Notes under the pieces: generated by a model
What the model was told of the DNA's origin: nothing
The model's input: the letters and a program-made list of their open reading frames with translations, nothing else
Databases searched by the model: none
NCBI GenBank assembly: GCA_023053575.1
Contig: JAKZAP010000017.1
Coordinates: forward strand, 3,231,501 to 3,295,500
Source: Branchinecta lynchi
Lineage: Eukaryota; Arthropoda; Branchiopoda; Anostraca; Branchinectidae
Length of the DNA stretch: 64,000 bases
Direction: 5' to 3'
Part shown: piece by piece, positions 23,205 to 35,300 of the stretch
Layout: each line of letters starts with the position of its first letter
Numbering within the stretch: the stretch's first letter is position 1
Position numbers and translations under genes: made by a program

Positions 23205-23545
23205 CTACTTCCATAATCACTCCATATATTCCTGAACCCGGAGACCCCAATTTCGTACATTCTAACCCCTGTAACAAAACCACGCTGATTTTCTCACTTG
23301 CCGTGTTTGCTACTTTCGTTGTGTATTACGCTGTCGACCGTTGTCTGCGAGAAGATTTTTCATCAGAAAAACCGGTTATGTAAATCGTTTCCCTGTTTTC
23401 GCTGCAAGTCAACGGGTCTCGGAGAAGGCTTAAAACAGCAAAAACCGTGAGTTATTTGTTGAAAGCAGGGCTTAGTTTTAAAGTATTCAAATATTTTAAA
23501 ATACCGTAAGTTGAAGAGTAAATAGTGCGAAGCGTCTTTTAAGGG
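23205..23545 (-). repeat. Family I repeat, inverted copy
   Basis: It is the inverted, diverged partner of 3010-3365, sharing GGAGACCCCAATTTCGTAC and GTCAACGGGTCTCGG. It has no coding content. Confidence 0.65.
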
Positions 23546-23776
23546 AAAAAAATAAGATATTACCCATTGGGTTCGAAAAATAGGCCGTTCCTGGTGAACG
23601 CGTGTGTTCGTTCACTTCAGCAACTATTCTGTCACCATCAATCTTCAACTTCGCTTTACACTCCCCTTGCTTATATTTGTTCTACCTGCGCTTAAGGCAT
23701 TCAAAACTAAACCAAAACTAAACACATACCCTTTGTGCACAAGCTTATTCTTACACTTAATTTTTGAAGCCTTACT

Positions 23777-24385
23777 TTTATTTAGTTTTTTTTTTATTTA
23801 TTTATTTATGACCCGCTTTTTGCGTAACAGCGGAGTATCAATAAAATACACAAAAATATACATATTAAAACAGTCAAACAAAACAATGTAAATAAACATG
23901 ACAACATTCTTTTCATTTAGATAAAAAACACACTAAATAGACTTAAAATTTGTACACAGTGACAAACACATTAATCGGGTTCAGGAAAGAAAAACTGGCT
24001 AATAATTTCATGGGCTGAGAGGGCAGGATGTTTGTGGAGGGAAAATAAATTTGAATGCAAACGAAAAAGTGTATTAATACTATCCTGAACATTAAAATTC
24101 GAAACCAATTTACGATTATGAAAAGATTTTGGAAGATACATCAAAATTTACAGTACTTAAGGAAACAACTTCTCAATTTTTTTACATCTTTTTTCCTTAG
24201 AATATGGTAAACTCCGGAACAATTGTGGATATATGGGTAGCAAAAAGCACTATACAACCTTCCGAGCGCCTTGCGTGAATATTTTCCTCTATTTGGGACC
24301 AAACGCCCGTAACCAAATCTAATGGAATCTGATACTGTTTTTAAAATAGAGGAGCACGTTAAAGATAATGTGGATTTGAAGGTAA
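23777..24385 (-). mobile_element. LINE 3' part with (AATA)n tail
   Basis: The minus-strand frame reads KWLGLTFKSTLSLTCSSIL, then IRFGYGRLVPNRGKYSRKA, then LGRLYSAFCYPYIHN and LRKKDVKKLRSCFLKYCKF. It matches the remnants at 45640-46330 and 63500-63960. The 3' tail on the minus strand is AATAAATAAATA-like (23785-23808 on the plus strand). Confidence 0.8.
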
Positions 24386-24392
24386 GCCCGAG

Positions 24393-24545
24393 CCATTTCA
24401 GCGACTCAGAAGAGTCGCTGAAATGGACTCGTCTCCTGAAAATGGACTTTTTGGCAATGGACTCGTTGCCAAAACGAGTACATTTTGGCACTCTACTGAA
24501 ATGGACTCGTCGTCTACTACTCCGTCTACTGAAGTAGACGGAGAA
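24393..24545. repeat. Array of short perfect hairpins
   Basis: A 15-bp perfect stem pairs 24393-24407 with 24412-24426 across the 4-base loop AGAA (stem CCATTTCAGCGACTC). Further on, GGCAATGGACTCGTTGCC and GTCTACT..AGTAGAC palindromes follow, and TGGACTCGTC recurs. It interrupts the 5' edge of a LINE fragment. Confidence 0.8.
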
Positions 24546-24657
24546 GTACACATAACAACCTTTCTGCTTTAACCATCTTTAGAGGAAAAGAATAAAACCT
24601 AGCTTGGGTAAACTAGATGGAGAATTCCCTTCCCGTTAACCATCACTGTACTGTCAG

Positions 24658-25276
24658 AAGTTTCACAACAGACCACAGGAGAATGCGCGATTTCGACAGA
24701 CAATGCGTAAAAGATAACACTTCGGATGTTGTCTGTTGTCTGCTGTGTTGGAAAATTTTATGCATAAGGAGCGCTGTCATCTGGAACATCCGAAAAATTG
24801 CTAAAAAGCAACTGTTGAATTTTCCAACAGCATGACGACAAACAAAAAGTCTCTTACAGCCTCTTACAAGGGTGTCAGCGTCAACGACTGTATATATCAT
24901 TCCATGAAGGCGGTTGATGCTCTCTTCCAAAGATGAAGAAGGTTCCGAGAGACTCGTTGGTCATGGCGGAAAACCCTATGGGTTGGCTTGTGGGATTGCA
25001 CGACGCTTCTGCACAAAAAAAAATCGGGCGCACTGCCTAAATTTCGATGGATATTTTTGTACGGACATATTTGTGAAATAAAACATGCAAAGACACAAAA
25101 TTAAAAAGTCCGTAGATGCGTGTTTTGCTGTTTTTTTTTGCTCTTCCTGGCAATGCTTGTTCTGCATAACATTTCGTGTATAACGTTTTCCAACACAACA
25201 GATAACATCCTAAGTGTTGTCTGTGACGCATTGTCTGTTGAAACCGCGCATCCTTATGTTGTCTGTTATGAAACTT
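24658..25276. mobile_element. Family K element with about 110-bp inverted ends
   Basis: The left arm (24658-24770) and right arm (25160-25276) are inverted and alike: AAGTTTCACAACAGAC against the complement of GTCTGTTATGAAACTT, plus GACAGACAATGCGT. The middle is unrelated and AT-rich. Part of the pattern recurs at 46860-46995. Confidence 0.7.
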
Positions 25277-25566
25277 AAAACAGCGTGGCTACTTACACTG
25301 GGCGCATTTCCTGGCTTTTGCAAAAGTAGAAAAACGAAAAAGAACAAGATACAACTGATTCTGAATGTTGTCGTGTTAAATACAGGAGATCAATAAGAGC
25401 AAAACAGACTGTACATTTATTTTACAAGACCCCTAATTGACTCCTAATTGCAGTCTGCTCATATCCCTGAGCTGCCACAAAGTCCATCAAATCTAACGTC
25501 CCCTGGGGATTTTCAGTTGTTTGTCGAATAGACTGCTTTTCGAGCCCAGTGTGACTAAGCTCTAAA

Positions 25567-26555
25567 AACAAGACCAAAGGTTTCGATGGGATCCCAAAAG
25601 TTCAAATTTGATACAGACAACTGGGTCTTGTCTTCGCCAAATCCAGTCTCCACCAGACTCCTTGAACACTTTTACTATTAAAATTTAGAAACAGATTAAG
25701 GCCAAATAGCTAATCATACGAGAAAACCAAGTTCAGATATGGATTCAGCATGTGTGTTAACCCCTTTAAGGCATATCTATTTGACGAAGCAGATCGAAAC
25801 TTCCTGCCTTACTTCTGCCAATTTTCCGGTTTCGGCGGAATTCCGGAACTACTTGTCCGGCGAAAAAATAAAGCTCAAAAACGAATTCAGCATGTCTCCT
25901 TACCCCTACATCCAACCTCTAATCAACTTCAAATTAAACTTTTACTTTTAACAAATTTTCCGGTTTCAGCCGGATTCCGAGCGATCTATACGCCCGGTGA
26001 GAAAATGATTGTCATATGCGAATTCAGAATGTCTACTTACCCACAAATCGAACATCTTATCAAATTTAAATAAAACTTTTAATTTAAACAAATTTTCCGG
26101 TTGTGGCCAGATTCCGGCCGAACTAATGGTCCGGTGAAAAAATAATTTTTATATTCGGAATCAGCACCTTTCTTTGCCCCTAAAGAACCTCCAATAAACT
26201 TCGTATTACTTTTCATAAATTTTCCGGTTTTCGCCGGATTTCGGGTGAACTATTTGTCCGGCGAGAAAATAAATTTCAGATTCGGATTCCCCATGTCTCC
26301 TTACCCCTAATTCGACTCTTTTATTAGCTTTTAAAAAATATTTTTTGTTTCCCATAATTTCAAACCCCTCCCCCACCCCTAAATTTAGAGCTACATTCGA
26401 ACTTGACCTGTACTTTGACCTAAAGAATCCTCAATGCCAAGTTTGATCAAAATATCTCAACCCATTCGAGAGTTATCGTGCTAACAGACGGACGGACGGA
26501 CAACTTTTGCGATGTCATAGGTAATCCCTCCACTTACGTTTTGGGATCCCAAAAA
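25567..26555 (+). repeat. Family B repeat, copy 4
   Basis: It starts AACAAGACCAAAGGTTTCG, ends TTTTGGGATCCCAAAAAC, and has about five internal units with TTCCGG..GCCGGATTCCG. Copy 4 is close in structure to copies 1 and 2. Confidence 0.8.
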
Positions 26556-26647
26556 CAAAAAACTAGAAGAATAGATGGACATTTTCTGTTGCTGAAAGCA
26601 CAAAGAGAAATACTAATTTGAGAAGGGGATGGCAGAGGACGGATTAC

Positions 26648-27043
26648 CTTTCGCGATAGTCATCCAATATCTTGCTCCTTCCGAATTCTTCGCTACTCTT
26701 GGATCCACAATTAACACACCATTCCTAAACCAGTTCACCTCCGGAGCGGGCATACCCGTGACTTCAATCTCCAAATGAACCCTCTCTCCCTCCTTTACGC
26801 TCATTGGCTGAATCCTCCGACCAATCACAGGAGGGAACAGGGGCTTGCGAATAGCCAATTGGGCAGTGGACGTTGCAATTCCGGCCTTATTGGTCGCGAC
26901 GCAGCTGTAATCACCGACGTCAGTAAGTATGACGTCAGAGAAGGTCAACCGAACGCGATTGATGTCGAGAGAGACTTTGACGCGGTCGTCGGTGAGTAGG
27001 TCTTGCCCGTTGTGCTTCCACGAAATTTGAGGAGGCGGGTGGC
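26648..27043 (-). CDS. Exon 9: rest of seventh and most of eighth Ig domain
   Basis: This is a 396-nt phase 1-1 exon with acceptor CTTTTTTTTAG and donor GTAATC. The first part finishes Ig 7: HPPPQISWKHNGQDLL, then DVGDYSCVATNKAG. The second part starts Ig 8: PPVIGRRIQPMSVKEGE, HLEIEVTGMPAPEVNWFRNG, and ARYWMTIAK. It stops just before the D.G.Y motif, which exon 10 supplies. Ig 7 keeps the strand-F Cys but has Met in place of the strand-B Cys; Ig 8 has no Cys pair. This is common among I-set domains of giant muscle proteins. Confidence 0.92.
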
Positions 27044-27150
27044 CTAAAAAAAGGTAACAGATGAAATGAAGGCCACAGAAAGTGGGATGGCTGCTGCCTT
27101 TTTTTTTTTTTTTTAATTTGAAGGTTCATTTCTTGCATTCCATTAACCGC

Positions 27151-27190
27151 CTGACGAGGACCTTTGCCAAGAAGGGCGAAATATCGCAGC
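27151..27190 (+). repeat. Family D core fragment
   Basis: It contains CTGACGAGGACCTTTGCCAA and GAAGGGCGAAATATCGC, the conserved core of family D, without the long inverted arms seen at 51851-52117. Confidence 0.55.
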
Positions 27191-27219
27191 AATACATCAT
27201 CATAACATTGCATTTTTAT

Positions 27220-28350
27220 GGCACTTGCTTTCCGGCCAAGTGCCATATACCGATCACTTTTCCGTCGGTCTGTCGGTCGGTTAGTCCGGTGTTTGCGAGT
27301 TAGGGTACTTCCAGATACGCTAAGGCGATGAAACTTGGCAGGCATATTAGGGACCCGACCAAACTAAGTTGGAAATAGTCACTTGCCCGATCAGACCATC
27401 GTGGATCGGGATGAAACTTGGTGAGAGGAACAAGCACAAGCCCTAGGTACATCATTGGCAGAACCGGACGGGATTCGTGGACTGTCGTGGGAGTTGGAGG
27501 GGGGGGGGCCGGAATTCCGGTGATACGGAGTTAAGTTACTTCTAGGTGGGCTGGGACAGTGAAACTTGGCAAGCGTACCAGGGACCCGACCAAACTAACT
27601 TGGAAATAGTCAATTCCCCGATCCGACCACCGTGGGGGGAGTGGAGGGAAGGGGAATCCGGAATCTAGAGGTACGTATAACTTTGGAACGGGTGATCAGA
27701 TCTTAATGAAACTTGATATTTGGAAAGACCTCGTGTCTCGGATGTCCCATGTGAAGTCCGAACCGGATCCGATTATTGTGGGGGGGGGGGGAGTCAGAGA
27801 GGTAGCCGTAAATCTTGTGACACACTAAGAGTGGAGCGATTGGGATGAAACTTGGTGGGAAGAACAAGCACAAGCCCTAGATTCACCAGTGACAGAACTG
27901 GATCTGGTTCGAGCACTGTGGGGGGGAGTTAGAAGGAGAGGTCCGGAATTCCGGTGATCACCAGTTAAAGTACTTCCAGATGTGCTAGGACCATGAAACT
28001 TGAACATTAGAGACTTGACATGATTAGAATATTTTTGCCTCATGGGTTTTGCTTACAACTGAATTTCTTAAAGTGCAAATGATACTTTTGATTAAAATAT
28101 ACATTTCATTCTCCCGATGAGCTCATCATCATTTTTGCTTCAAGAGTTTGATTACAGATAAATTTCTAGCGCCCCTAAAGTGCGCATCATCACAGATAAA
28201 TGCATTATCAAACGATACGTTCTGGTGATTTCCAAGGACCCATTATCTCAAGGGTTTTGTTTACAAATAATCACAACAAACCCACGAATTGAAGAATTCC
28301 TACTTTCATCCTCTGACCCAGCCTTGCAAGTGCCATATGAGCTTACAGCT
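27220..28350 (+). repeat. Family G repeat with poly-G tracts
   Basis: GCAAGTGCCATAT-type sequence lies at both edges. The interior repeats GATGAAACTTGG and GGAATTCCGGTGAT units and long G runs near 27500 and 27780. An inverted relative lies at 35960-37600. The right third shares the TTGTGATGA..CCCACGAATTG region with that copy. It has no gene. Confidence 0.6.
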
Positions 28351-28429
28351 CTTGTTTTTATTTCTTTTTACTTAATGCAATTTTCTTTTTTAACAAAAAA
28401 ATATAAGGGGTGACCCCTGTGCCCCTCAC

Positions 28430-28788
28430 TTCACGCCCCATGATCGATTTTAATACAGTGAAAATTCCCTGTCGGATTTGAAGTATGTCTATATGCTTGT
28501 ACCTGTGTGGCTGTGTTGTATGCTTAGAAAAAGATTTACAAAAGTTGAGTTCAGGCACTAAGCAGTCTTCACCAAAATCACCATTGGCCACTGAAAAGTC
28601 GTGTTTGTGTTGAGATTCAAATACTCCGCGTCATAGTAGAATTTGCGCTGTTGGGACTGAACGCCACCACTAGAACAGGTAGTGGAAAATCAAAAAATCT
28701 TTTGGCAGAATCTAAATAATGCAGTGTGTTCAGCTGAATGATACAAAAATAAGTTGGCTTTTCAGTTAAACTTTAAATATACGGAATC
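28430..28788 (+). repeat. Family A repeat
   Basis: It contains CCACTGAAAAGTCGTG, TTTGTGTTGAGATTC and the end GGCTTTTCAGTTAAACTTT. The end is about 15 bases from the exon 8 donor. The same sequence order is seen at 62060-63016. Confidence 0.65.
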
Positions 28789-28792
28789 TTAC

Positions 28793-29000
28793 CTTCCACC
28801 ACAGCCTCCATAGTTAAACGGGAGCCCTCCTCCACCTGAGAGCTTCTAAGCGGCTGGACGAATTTAGGCGGAATTAATTTCTGCTGCGTCTTCGTGAATC
28901 TCTGCTGTGGTTGTTCCACGGCAACAACTTTGGTAGATGAAAAGATGTTCGCACGTTCTTTGACGGATAGCCTGGGACCGTCGGCTATCTCGCTTGTGGT
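28793..29000 (-). CDS. Exon 8: linker and first part of seventh Ig domain
   Basis: This is a 208-nt exon that starts in phase 0 and ends in phase 1. The acceptor is CCACTTTGTAG and the donor GTAAGA. It encodes a linker, TTSEIADGPRLSVKERAN and VVAVEQPQQRFTKTQQKL, then the A and B strands of an Ig domain: PPKFVQPLRSSQVEEG followed by SRLTMEAVVE. The domain is completed by exon 9. The split Gly codon at the junction sits exactly where I-set domains have a conserved Gly (V.G.P.P). The donor lies about 15 bases from the end of a dispersed repeat. Confidence 0.88.
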
Positions 29001-29787
29001 CTACAAAGTGGGACAGAATTACAATATTTCAATCATAATATATTTTTTTTTTAAGTTCCGGTTGATTCCATTTTTTCTTTTTTTTTGCCGCGTAGTATCT
29101 TTTCCGTTCTTCCTGTCCAATATGATTTGGCCAGGTGACTACGCTTTCACTTTCACTCGGTGACGCCATCGGTCCTAACATCTGATATTTTAAATTCGGG
29201 GAATATAACTTTCCTCTATCTCTACGTTTAATCTTTTAATATTCTTTCTTAGTTCCTCTTTTAACCCTTATTTCTGGTTTTACCATTTTCAACACATATT
29301 TAAAGCCTTAAAATTGTCTTTACTTTATGTATATTGTTTATAATGTTTTATACTGTTCAGGTATAATATATATATAAGGTATGGTAAGACATATTTGTTT
29401 TTGACAATGGTGAAAAACTCAAATGTCATAAAGCGACAGACATACCAACAGCATACGAAAATTACGCTTTGTTAACTCTGATTCGCAAAAACTGTAAAAC
29501 TATAAAAATAATAAGACTGAGGCATATTTAGGACAAATGATTAACAACTAAAAAATGTCTGAAAGTCTGAACAACTCTAGTATTACTACAACCTTTACAG
29601 CTTTTCCTCCTATTCCCCTATTTTTACTCTATTCCCTACCTTTACCCTATTCCCCACCATATACAGGGGGGGGGGGGGGATTTTTCACTCGGCGAGTTTC
29701 GTGATAATATTTATAGATATTCTTTCAGCCCAAGCTGACTGCGAATCATATATGATGGTGCAAACCGGATGTCAGCTACATTTTTAC
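29001..29787. other. Intronic stretch, AT-rich
   Basis: There is a G12-13 tract near 29668-29680 and short AT repeats near 29365-29375. No exon or clear repeat family was recognised. Confidence 0.4.
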
Positions 29788-30437
29788 GAACAACAAAAAG
29801 AGCAGCCGTGTCCAGAATGAAATCACAGCATCAGCTTTAACTCTGACCAATTTTCAGAGAAGAGGTTCACAAAATCAGATATTTAAGGAAGAATCTTTAA
29901 TTGTTTTTCCACAAGTTCATTTTCCAGCTTGAGGAGCTTGAGACTGAAGAGGACCCTTGCGAAGAAGGGCCGAAACATAGCTCTAATAAAATGTAGCTAA
30001 CTTCTGTTTTGCACCGTCAAATATGATTCGCAGTCAGCTTCGGTTGAAGGAAGATCTGTCACCACAGTACAGAACTTCAAATCGCCAATACATGCCGCCG
30101 ACAAGTATCCATCTTAGCTGGACAGAAGAACAAGAGACAGGAGACTCCAAAAACAAAATGCAGAAGAATCTCCACCCTTTCGACGACCCAATCGAATAAC
30201 AGAAACAGCAGCCGTGTCCAGAATGACATCACAGCACCACCTATAGCTCTAACCAATTTTCAGAGAAGAAGTTCACAAATCGGATATTTAAGGAATAATT
30301 TTTAATTGTTTTTCCACAAGTTAATTTTCCAGCTTGAGCGGCCTGAGCCTGAAGAGCACCCTTGCCAAGAAGGGCCGAAAAATATAGCTCTAATAAAATG
30401 TAGCTAATTGTCCATTTTGCACAGTCAAATGTGATAA
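29788..30437 (+). repeat. Tandem pair of family D-related units
   Basis: Unit 1 (29788-30040) and unit 2 (30200-30437) are direct repeats about 410 bases apart. Both contain GCAGCCGTGTCCAGAATGA, TTTTCAGAGAAGA.GTTCAC, and the core CCTTGC.AAGAAGGGCCG, and end near TAATAAAATGTAGCTAA. Confidence 0.75.
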
Positions 30438-30625
30438 CAGTAGCTGTAAAACGAGTTCTAAAAAAGTTTCAAAACTTATCCTATGGAATGAAACTGCTCT
30501 TAAAATTCCCCAAAACCCTGTTCTGTCTCCCCTATCTTGGTCAGAACACTAGTTTTGTCCCCAGTATGCAGACGTCTCTCCGAACCATCATCGCAGAACG
30601 GAAGAGTTCATCTCTCTGTTCAGTG

Positions 30626-31626
30626 CTGTAAGTGGAGGGATACCTAAAACGTAAGTGGAGGGATACCTATGACATCGCAAAAGCTGTCCGTCTGTGCGCG
30701 CTATAACTCTCGAAGGAAATGAGATATTTTGATGAAACTTGGTGTGAGGATTCATTGGGTCAAGGGTAAGGTCAAATTCGTAGATGGACTCTGTAGCCCT
30801 ACATTTAGAGGTGGGGGAGGGGGTTCAAATTAAGGGACAAACAAAACATTTTTAAACAGCTAATGCGATAGTCGGTTATGGTGTAAGAAGGCAAGCTGAG
30901 CAAGTAGTGAAAACCATTTTCTCGCCGGACAAGTAGTTCGTCCGGAATCCGGCAAAAACTGGAAAGTTGGTTAAAGTAAAAGTTTTATTTGAAGTCGATT
31001 AAATGATCAATTTTGGAGTTAGAAGACATGCTGAACACGATAGTGAAAACCATTTTCTCGCCCCACAAGTAGTTGGCCCGGAATCCGGCAAAAACCGGAA
31101 AGGTGGTTAAAAGTAAAAGTCTCACTTGAAGTTGATTAAGTGTTCGATTTGAGGTAAAAAGACATGATAAACACGATGGTGAAAATAATTTTCTCGCCGG
31201 ACAACTAGTTAAGGGGTAAGAAGAGAGGCTGAGGTATATTATATATGACAATAATTTTTACCCGGACATATAATTAGTCCGGAATCCGGTTGTAACCGGA
31301 TTTTTTTTTTTTTTTAAGTCAAACTTGTGTTCAAAGTTGATTAAATGTTCTTTATAGGGATTTGACGCTGGATTTGTTTCAAAATTTTCTTTTTTTGCTG
31401 GAGGATTAGTTTGCTCAGAATTCGGGCGAAACCGGAAACTTCGCAGAAGTAAAGCAGGAAGTCTCGGTCAGTATCGTCAAAATAGATATGGCTTGTAGAG
31501 GTATATCTGAAATTCGTTTTCTCTGATGATTAGCCTGACCAAGACTGGATCTGGCGAAGACAAGACCCTATTGTCAGAATCAAATATTAGATATTTGGGA
31601 TCCCATCGACACCTTTGGTCTTGTTT
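30626..31626 (-). repeat. Family B repeat, copy 5 (inverted)
   Basis: The left edge has CGTAAGTGGAGGGATACC, partly duplicated, and lacks GGGATCCC. Internal units carry GGAATCCGGCAAAAACCGG. The right edge has TTTGGGATCCCATCG and the complement of AACAAGACCAAAGG. Confidence 0.75.
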
Positions 31627-31734
31627 TTAGTTGTACTGAAATATTAGAAGAACTTGAACTTGGAAGCACAAATCACAAACAAGAACGCACGTACAGTAAT
31701 CACAGGAACCAATGAACAGGAAAAACAATCTAGA

Positions 31735-31880
31735 ATGGAAGCTCGCTCTTGCAGTTTGAGTCTGAAGAGGTCCCTTGTCAAGAAGTCAAGAAGGGCCGAA
31801 ATATCGCAACAGTAAATCTTGGCAGACTTCTCCGTTTAGTGCAGTCAATTATGATTCTCAGTCGGCTTAGACCAGCTTAG
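31735..31880 (+). repeat. Family D fragment
   Basis: It contains TGAAGAGGTCCCTTGTCAAG and AGAAGGGCCGAAATATCGC, then GATTCTCAGTCGGCTTAG, the same order as at 29940-30020. A short AAGTCAAG duplication interrupts the core. Confidence 0.55.
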
Positions 31881-32378
31881 ACTGAACGAATACTTGTAAT
31901 ATTTTTGGAAATATTTTCCAGAAACTGAAGAATTTTGCTGTTTGAATAACGTTTTTAAGAACAGGTCGTACTTCGGTAGTTATTCATTCTACTTCAGTAG
32001 GTTTTGATCCGTTTTCGTTCCCAAGACTCTACACTTCATATATGTTTTTGGCATAACACTGATTATCGCGATTGCCACGTTTGTTCTCTTTAAGTGACGG
32101 ATCAGGCTCCCAATCATAGTTCCGGAAAAGCTTCATCAGCAAAATATTCAAAAAGTGATAAAAATCTGAATCGAAAAAACCGTTATTGGATGTATTTTAC
32201 CGTAAAAAACGTCTGGTTTGGATTTTTGTTTTTTCAGCGGTCGTTCACTATTAGGCGACGTTCGCATGAGCATACCTCTACTGTACTATCTCAGAGCATC
32301 TTAGCAGTAACACTATATAGTGCGAGGTGTCCTTGAAGAGAAGGTGCGTAGGGGACAAGAGAAAGGTGTTTTTCATAC
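31881..32378. other. Intronic stretch with no assigned feature
   Basis: Nothing beyond the intron 7 donor at the right edge of exon 8's upstream partner is recognised. The stretch has no repeat end and no supported exon. Confidence 0.4.
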
Positions 32379-35300
32379 CTGTTCCACATCGATGACTTCC
32401 TTCTTCTCCTTCACCTCCGTCTGACTCGAAATACGCTTCACACTCAACGACGACTGATAAACGACCGGTGGCTCATGAACCGCCAGCGCTGCGGTGCAGC
32501 TGGCCACCCCCGCCGGATTTTCAGCCATACAAACCACCTTTCCGGAGTGATGCGGCTCAGCAACCCGGATACTTAATGTATGAATACCACCCATATCCGA
32601 AATCGCTATATCCGGGTGGTTTTCTGCCGGTTTTCCTTGATATTGCCAACGAACAATCGGGGTCGGATCTCCGCTAACAATACACTGAAACGCAACAGGC
32701 GTTCCTTTATGCACCCGGTTGTCGCTGAATAACTTCTCGAACTGGGGTGGGGACATCAAATCTTCCAACTTGGGCGGAGGAGGTGGTGTTGGCCCCCGTA
32801 GTGAAAGCTCGGCTATGCACTTAGCCTCTCCTGCTTTATTCTGTGCCTTGATAACGTACACCCCCTCGTAAGATGGGTCAGCATGAGGGATTTCCAACAC
32901 ATATACCCCATCTGGTAAGTTGAAGACTGAATGCCGGGAAGACTTGGTAAGGGGCGAGTTGTCCTTCAGCCAAGTGACTTCCGGGTCCGGCTTACCAATT
33001 ACTTGCGCCTCAAACCTTACCCGCTGGTTCAGCTTGACGTTAGCGTCACCTAGGAGCTTAGTGAATTTTGGCGGCTGCAGATTTTCTTCAACAGATAGAT
33101 GGCATTCGCTGCTAGCCTCCCCTGCCGAGTTGATCGCCATGACCTTGTACGAACCAGCATCATACAAGTGAGCTTGGCGTAGGATAAGCGCTGACTTATT
33201 CCCCTGGAAAATCTGCTGATATTCCGAATTTTCCGTGATTAGCACATCCTTCCGATACCATGTAATCTCAGGATCCGGCTCCCCCTCCACTAAAACTTCA
33301 AGCTTGACCTTGTTACCCTCCAAGGTCGTGCAATTCTTCAGCGGTACTAGGAACTTCGGACGCGTTGGCTCCACGTCGCTAAGGCCCAGCTCTGTGTCAG
33401 AGTTTTCTGCGGGTAATCGCCCTTTAACCGTAACAGAGGAAGTAGAGCAGGCTTCCCCGGCTATGTTCTTTGCGGAGATGGTATATGAACCCGAGTCTTT
33501 GGGGAAGGCTTCTGTAACGATGAGGGTGCAGTTGGTACCATCCGTGAGCGTTTTCAGTTCACGCGTTTCTTTGATCGGCCGCCCGTTGTGCATCCAAACT
33601 ATGCTGGGTTGCGGTTTTCCGCTTATTTTAGCTTCTAAGCGGAATTTTCTGCCGGCTCGTGCCATCACGTTCGAAAGCGGCGTAAGAATAACCGGTGGCT
33701 CAGACGGCGTGAGTGGCTCAATGATAAGCATAGCCGTTGATTCAGCCTCCCCGGCACAATTAGTAGCGTGGCAGATATACTGACCCTGATCCTCCAAAAA
33801 GACCTCTTCAATAATCAAAACGTGTTCGTCGGCGCGAGCTTCGATCTGGTATTCCGGTCCGGAGTCAATGCATTTCCCGTTTTTATACCATGACACGGAG
33901 GGTACAGGAGTACCAACGATAGAGCACGAGAGCTGTATGGAACCACCTTCCCGTGCGCTACAGTTAACTAGTGGCTTTGTGAAATCAGGGGCTACAAGCT
34001 CATCTTGTTGCTGTACGTCTCTCACTGTCAGCTTTGCACTAGTTTCAGCAGCTCCTGCAAAGCTTACAGCCTTACAGGAGAAAAGGGCTGTATCTTCGGC
34101 GAACGTTTCTTCAATGTGTAGCGTACAGACGTTATCAATACAGGAAGTCTGGTAGTCTGGGTTATTATCAATCGCCAGTCCATCCTTGTACCATGATATT
34201 TCAGGCCGTGGCTTTCCTGTAACCTTACAGCGGAGAGTAATCCTCTGTCCTTCCGTTACTGTTTCGTCATGAAGGGTTTCTGTAAATACAGGAGGCTCGT
34301 CTGATTGTATCGCTGCGTCGGATAGACGGACACGTTTTGATGGGGTGATGTGGGTTACTTGAAGGCCGAAGTCGCACTGGGTTTTCAATTCGGTTTGTGT
34401 GGCTTCGATTGTAAGCTTTGGGCGAGAGTTGATCGAAAGCGCGATGCTCTCAGCGGCAAGGCGCGCCTGTTCCGCCGCGCGCGCAGCCGCACGGGCTGCT
34501 TCCGCCTCAGCCTGTGCCGCGGCGAGCGACTCCCGGAAGACCGCCTCGTTTTCCGCCGCCTGCCGTTTTTCCACTTCGGCCGTTTGCAGATTCTTCGACA
34601 AAATCACCAGCTCCTTTGTAATCGAAGTGAAGGAATCGAAAACTTCACGATACTCCCTCGTCACATTTTCGGACAATTTTGCACCTTCAGGCGTCTGTAG
34701 CTCTATGGCAATGCTGGAGATCTTTTTAATCTTTTCTTCCTGCTGCCGTTTCCCGGAGTCGACAAATTGCTGCACTTCGTGGACCAGCTCGTCTGCTTCG
34801 TACTTCGATCGGCAGAGAGTTGAACGTCGCGCCAGGCTGACCAATAGGCGGCTTCCGTGATTGAACCAATCTTCTACTTCTTCAACAAGGGTGAAGTACG
34901 TCGTGCGCTGTTCGATAACGTTACGAGTTTCGCCAACGTTGGTTCGAAGGCTTGACCATTTCGTCGTCACGGTTCTAATTCCTGAGTCAATCGGCTGACG
35001 ACGATCATCGTCACTCTCGGATGCGACGATTTTCTCTGCCGTGCTGACGAAACTCTGAACTTTCGGCTCAATCGTGTCAATACTCCGCTCGAACTGCGAA
35101 AAAGCGTCGGAATTCGACCGACACATCGTGAGCGAACTAGCATAACGTCCTGCGTTTTTGATCGAATCCAACTGTCGCATCATGTCATCAATCTGGTTCT
35201 GCACATTCATCAAGTCGGCATTAAACTGGCAGTGTTGCCGATGTTGCGTGAGTCTCCAATTGCGCTCCTGCCAGACCGCCTCCCAATGACGACTCCGCGT

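Noticed and set aside
27820..28045. Frames in G-rich family G repeats
   Set aside because: They are low complexity with homopolymer runs, and the inverted copy does not keep the frame.
32468..34860. Several plus-strand open frames opposite the big Ig exon
   Set aside because: They lie antisense to exon 7, have no splice or family support, and arise from the codon bias of the true frame.
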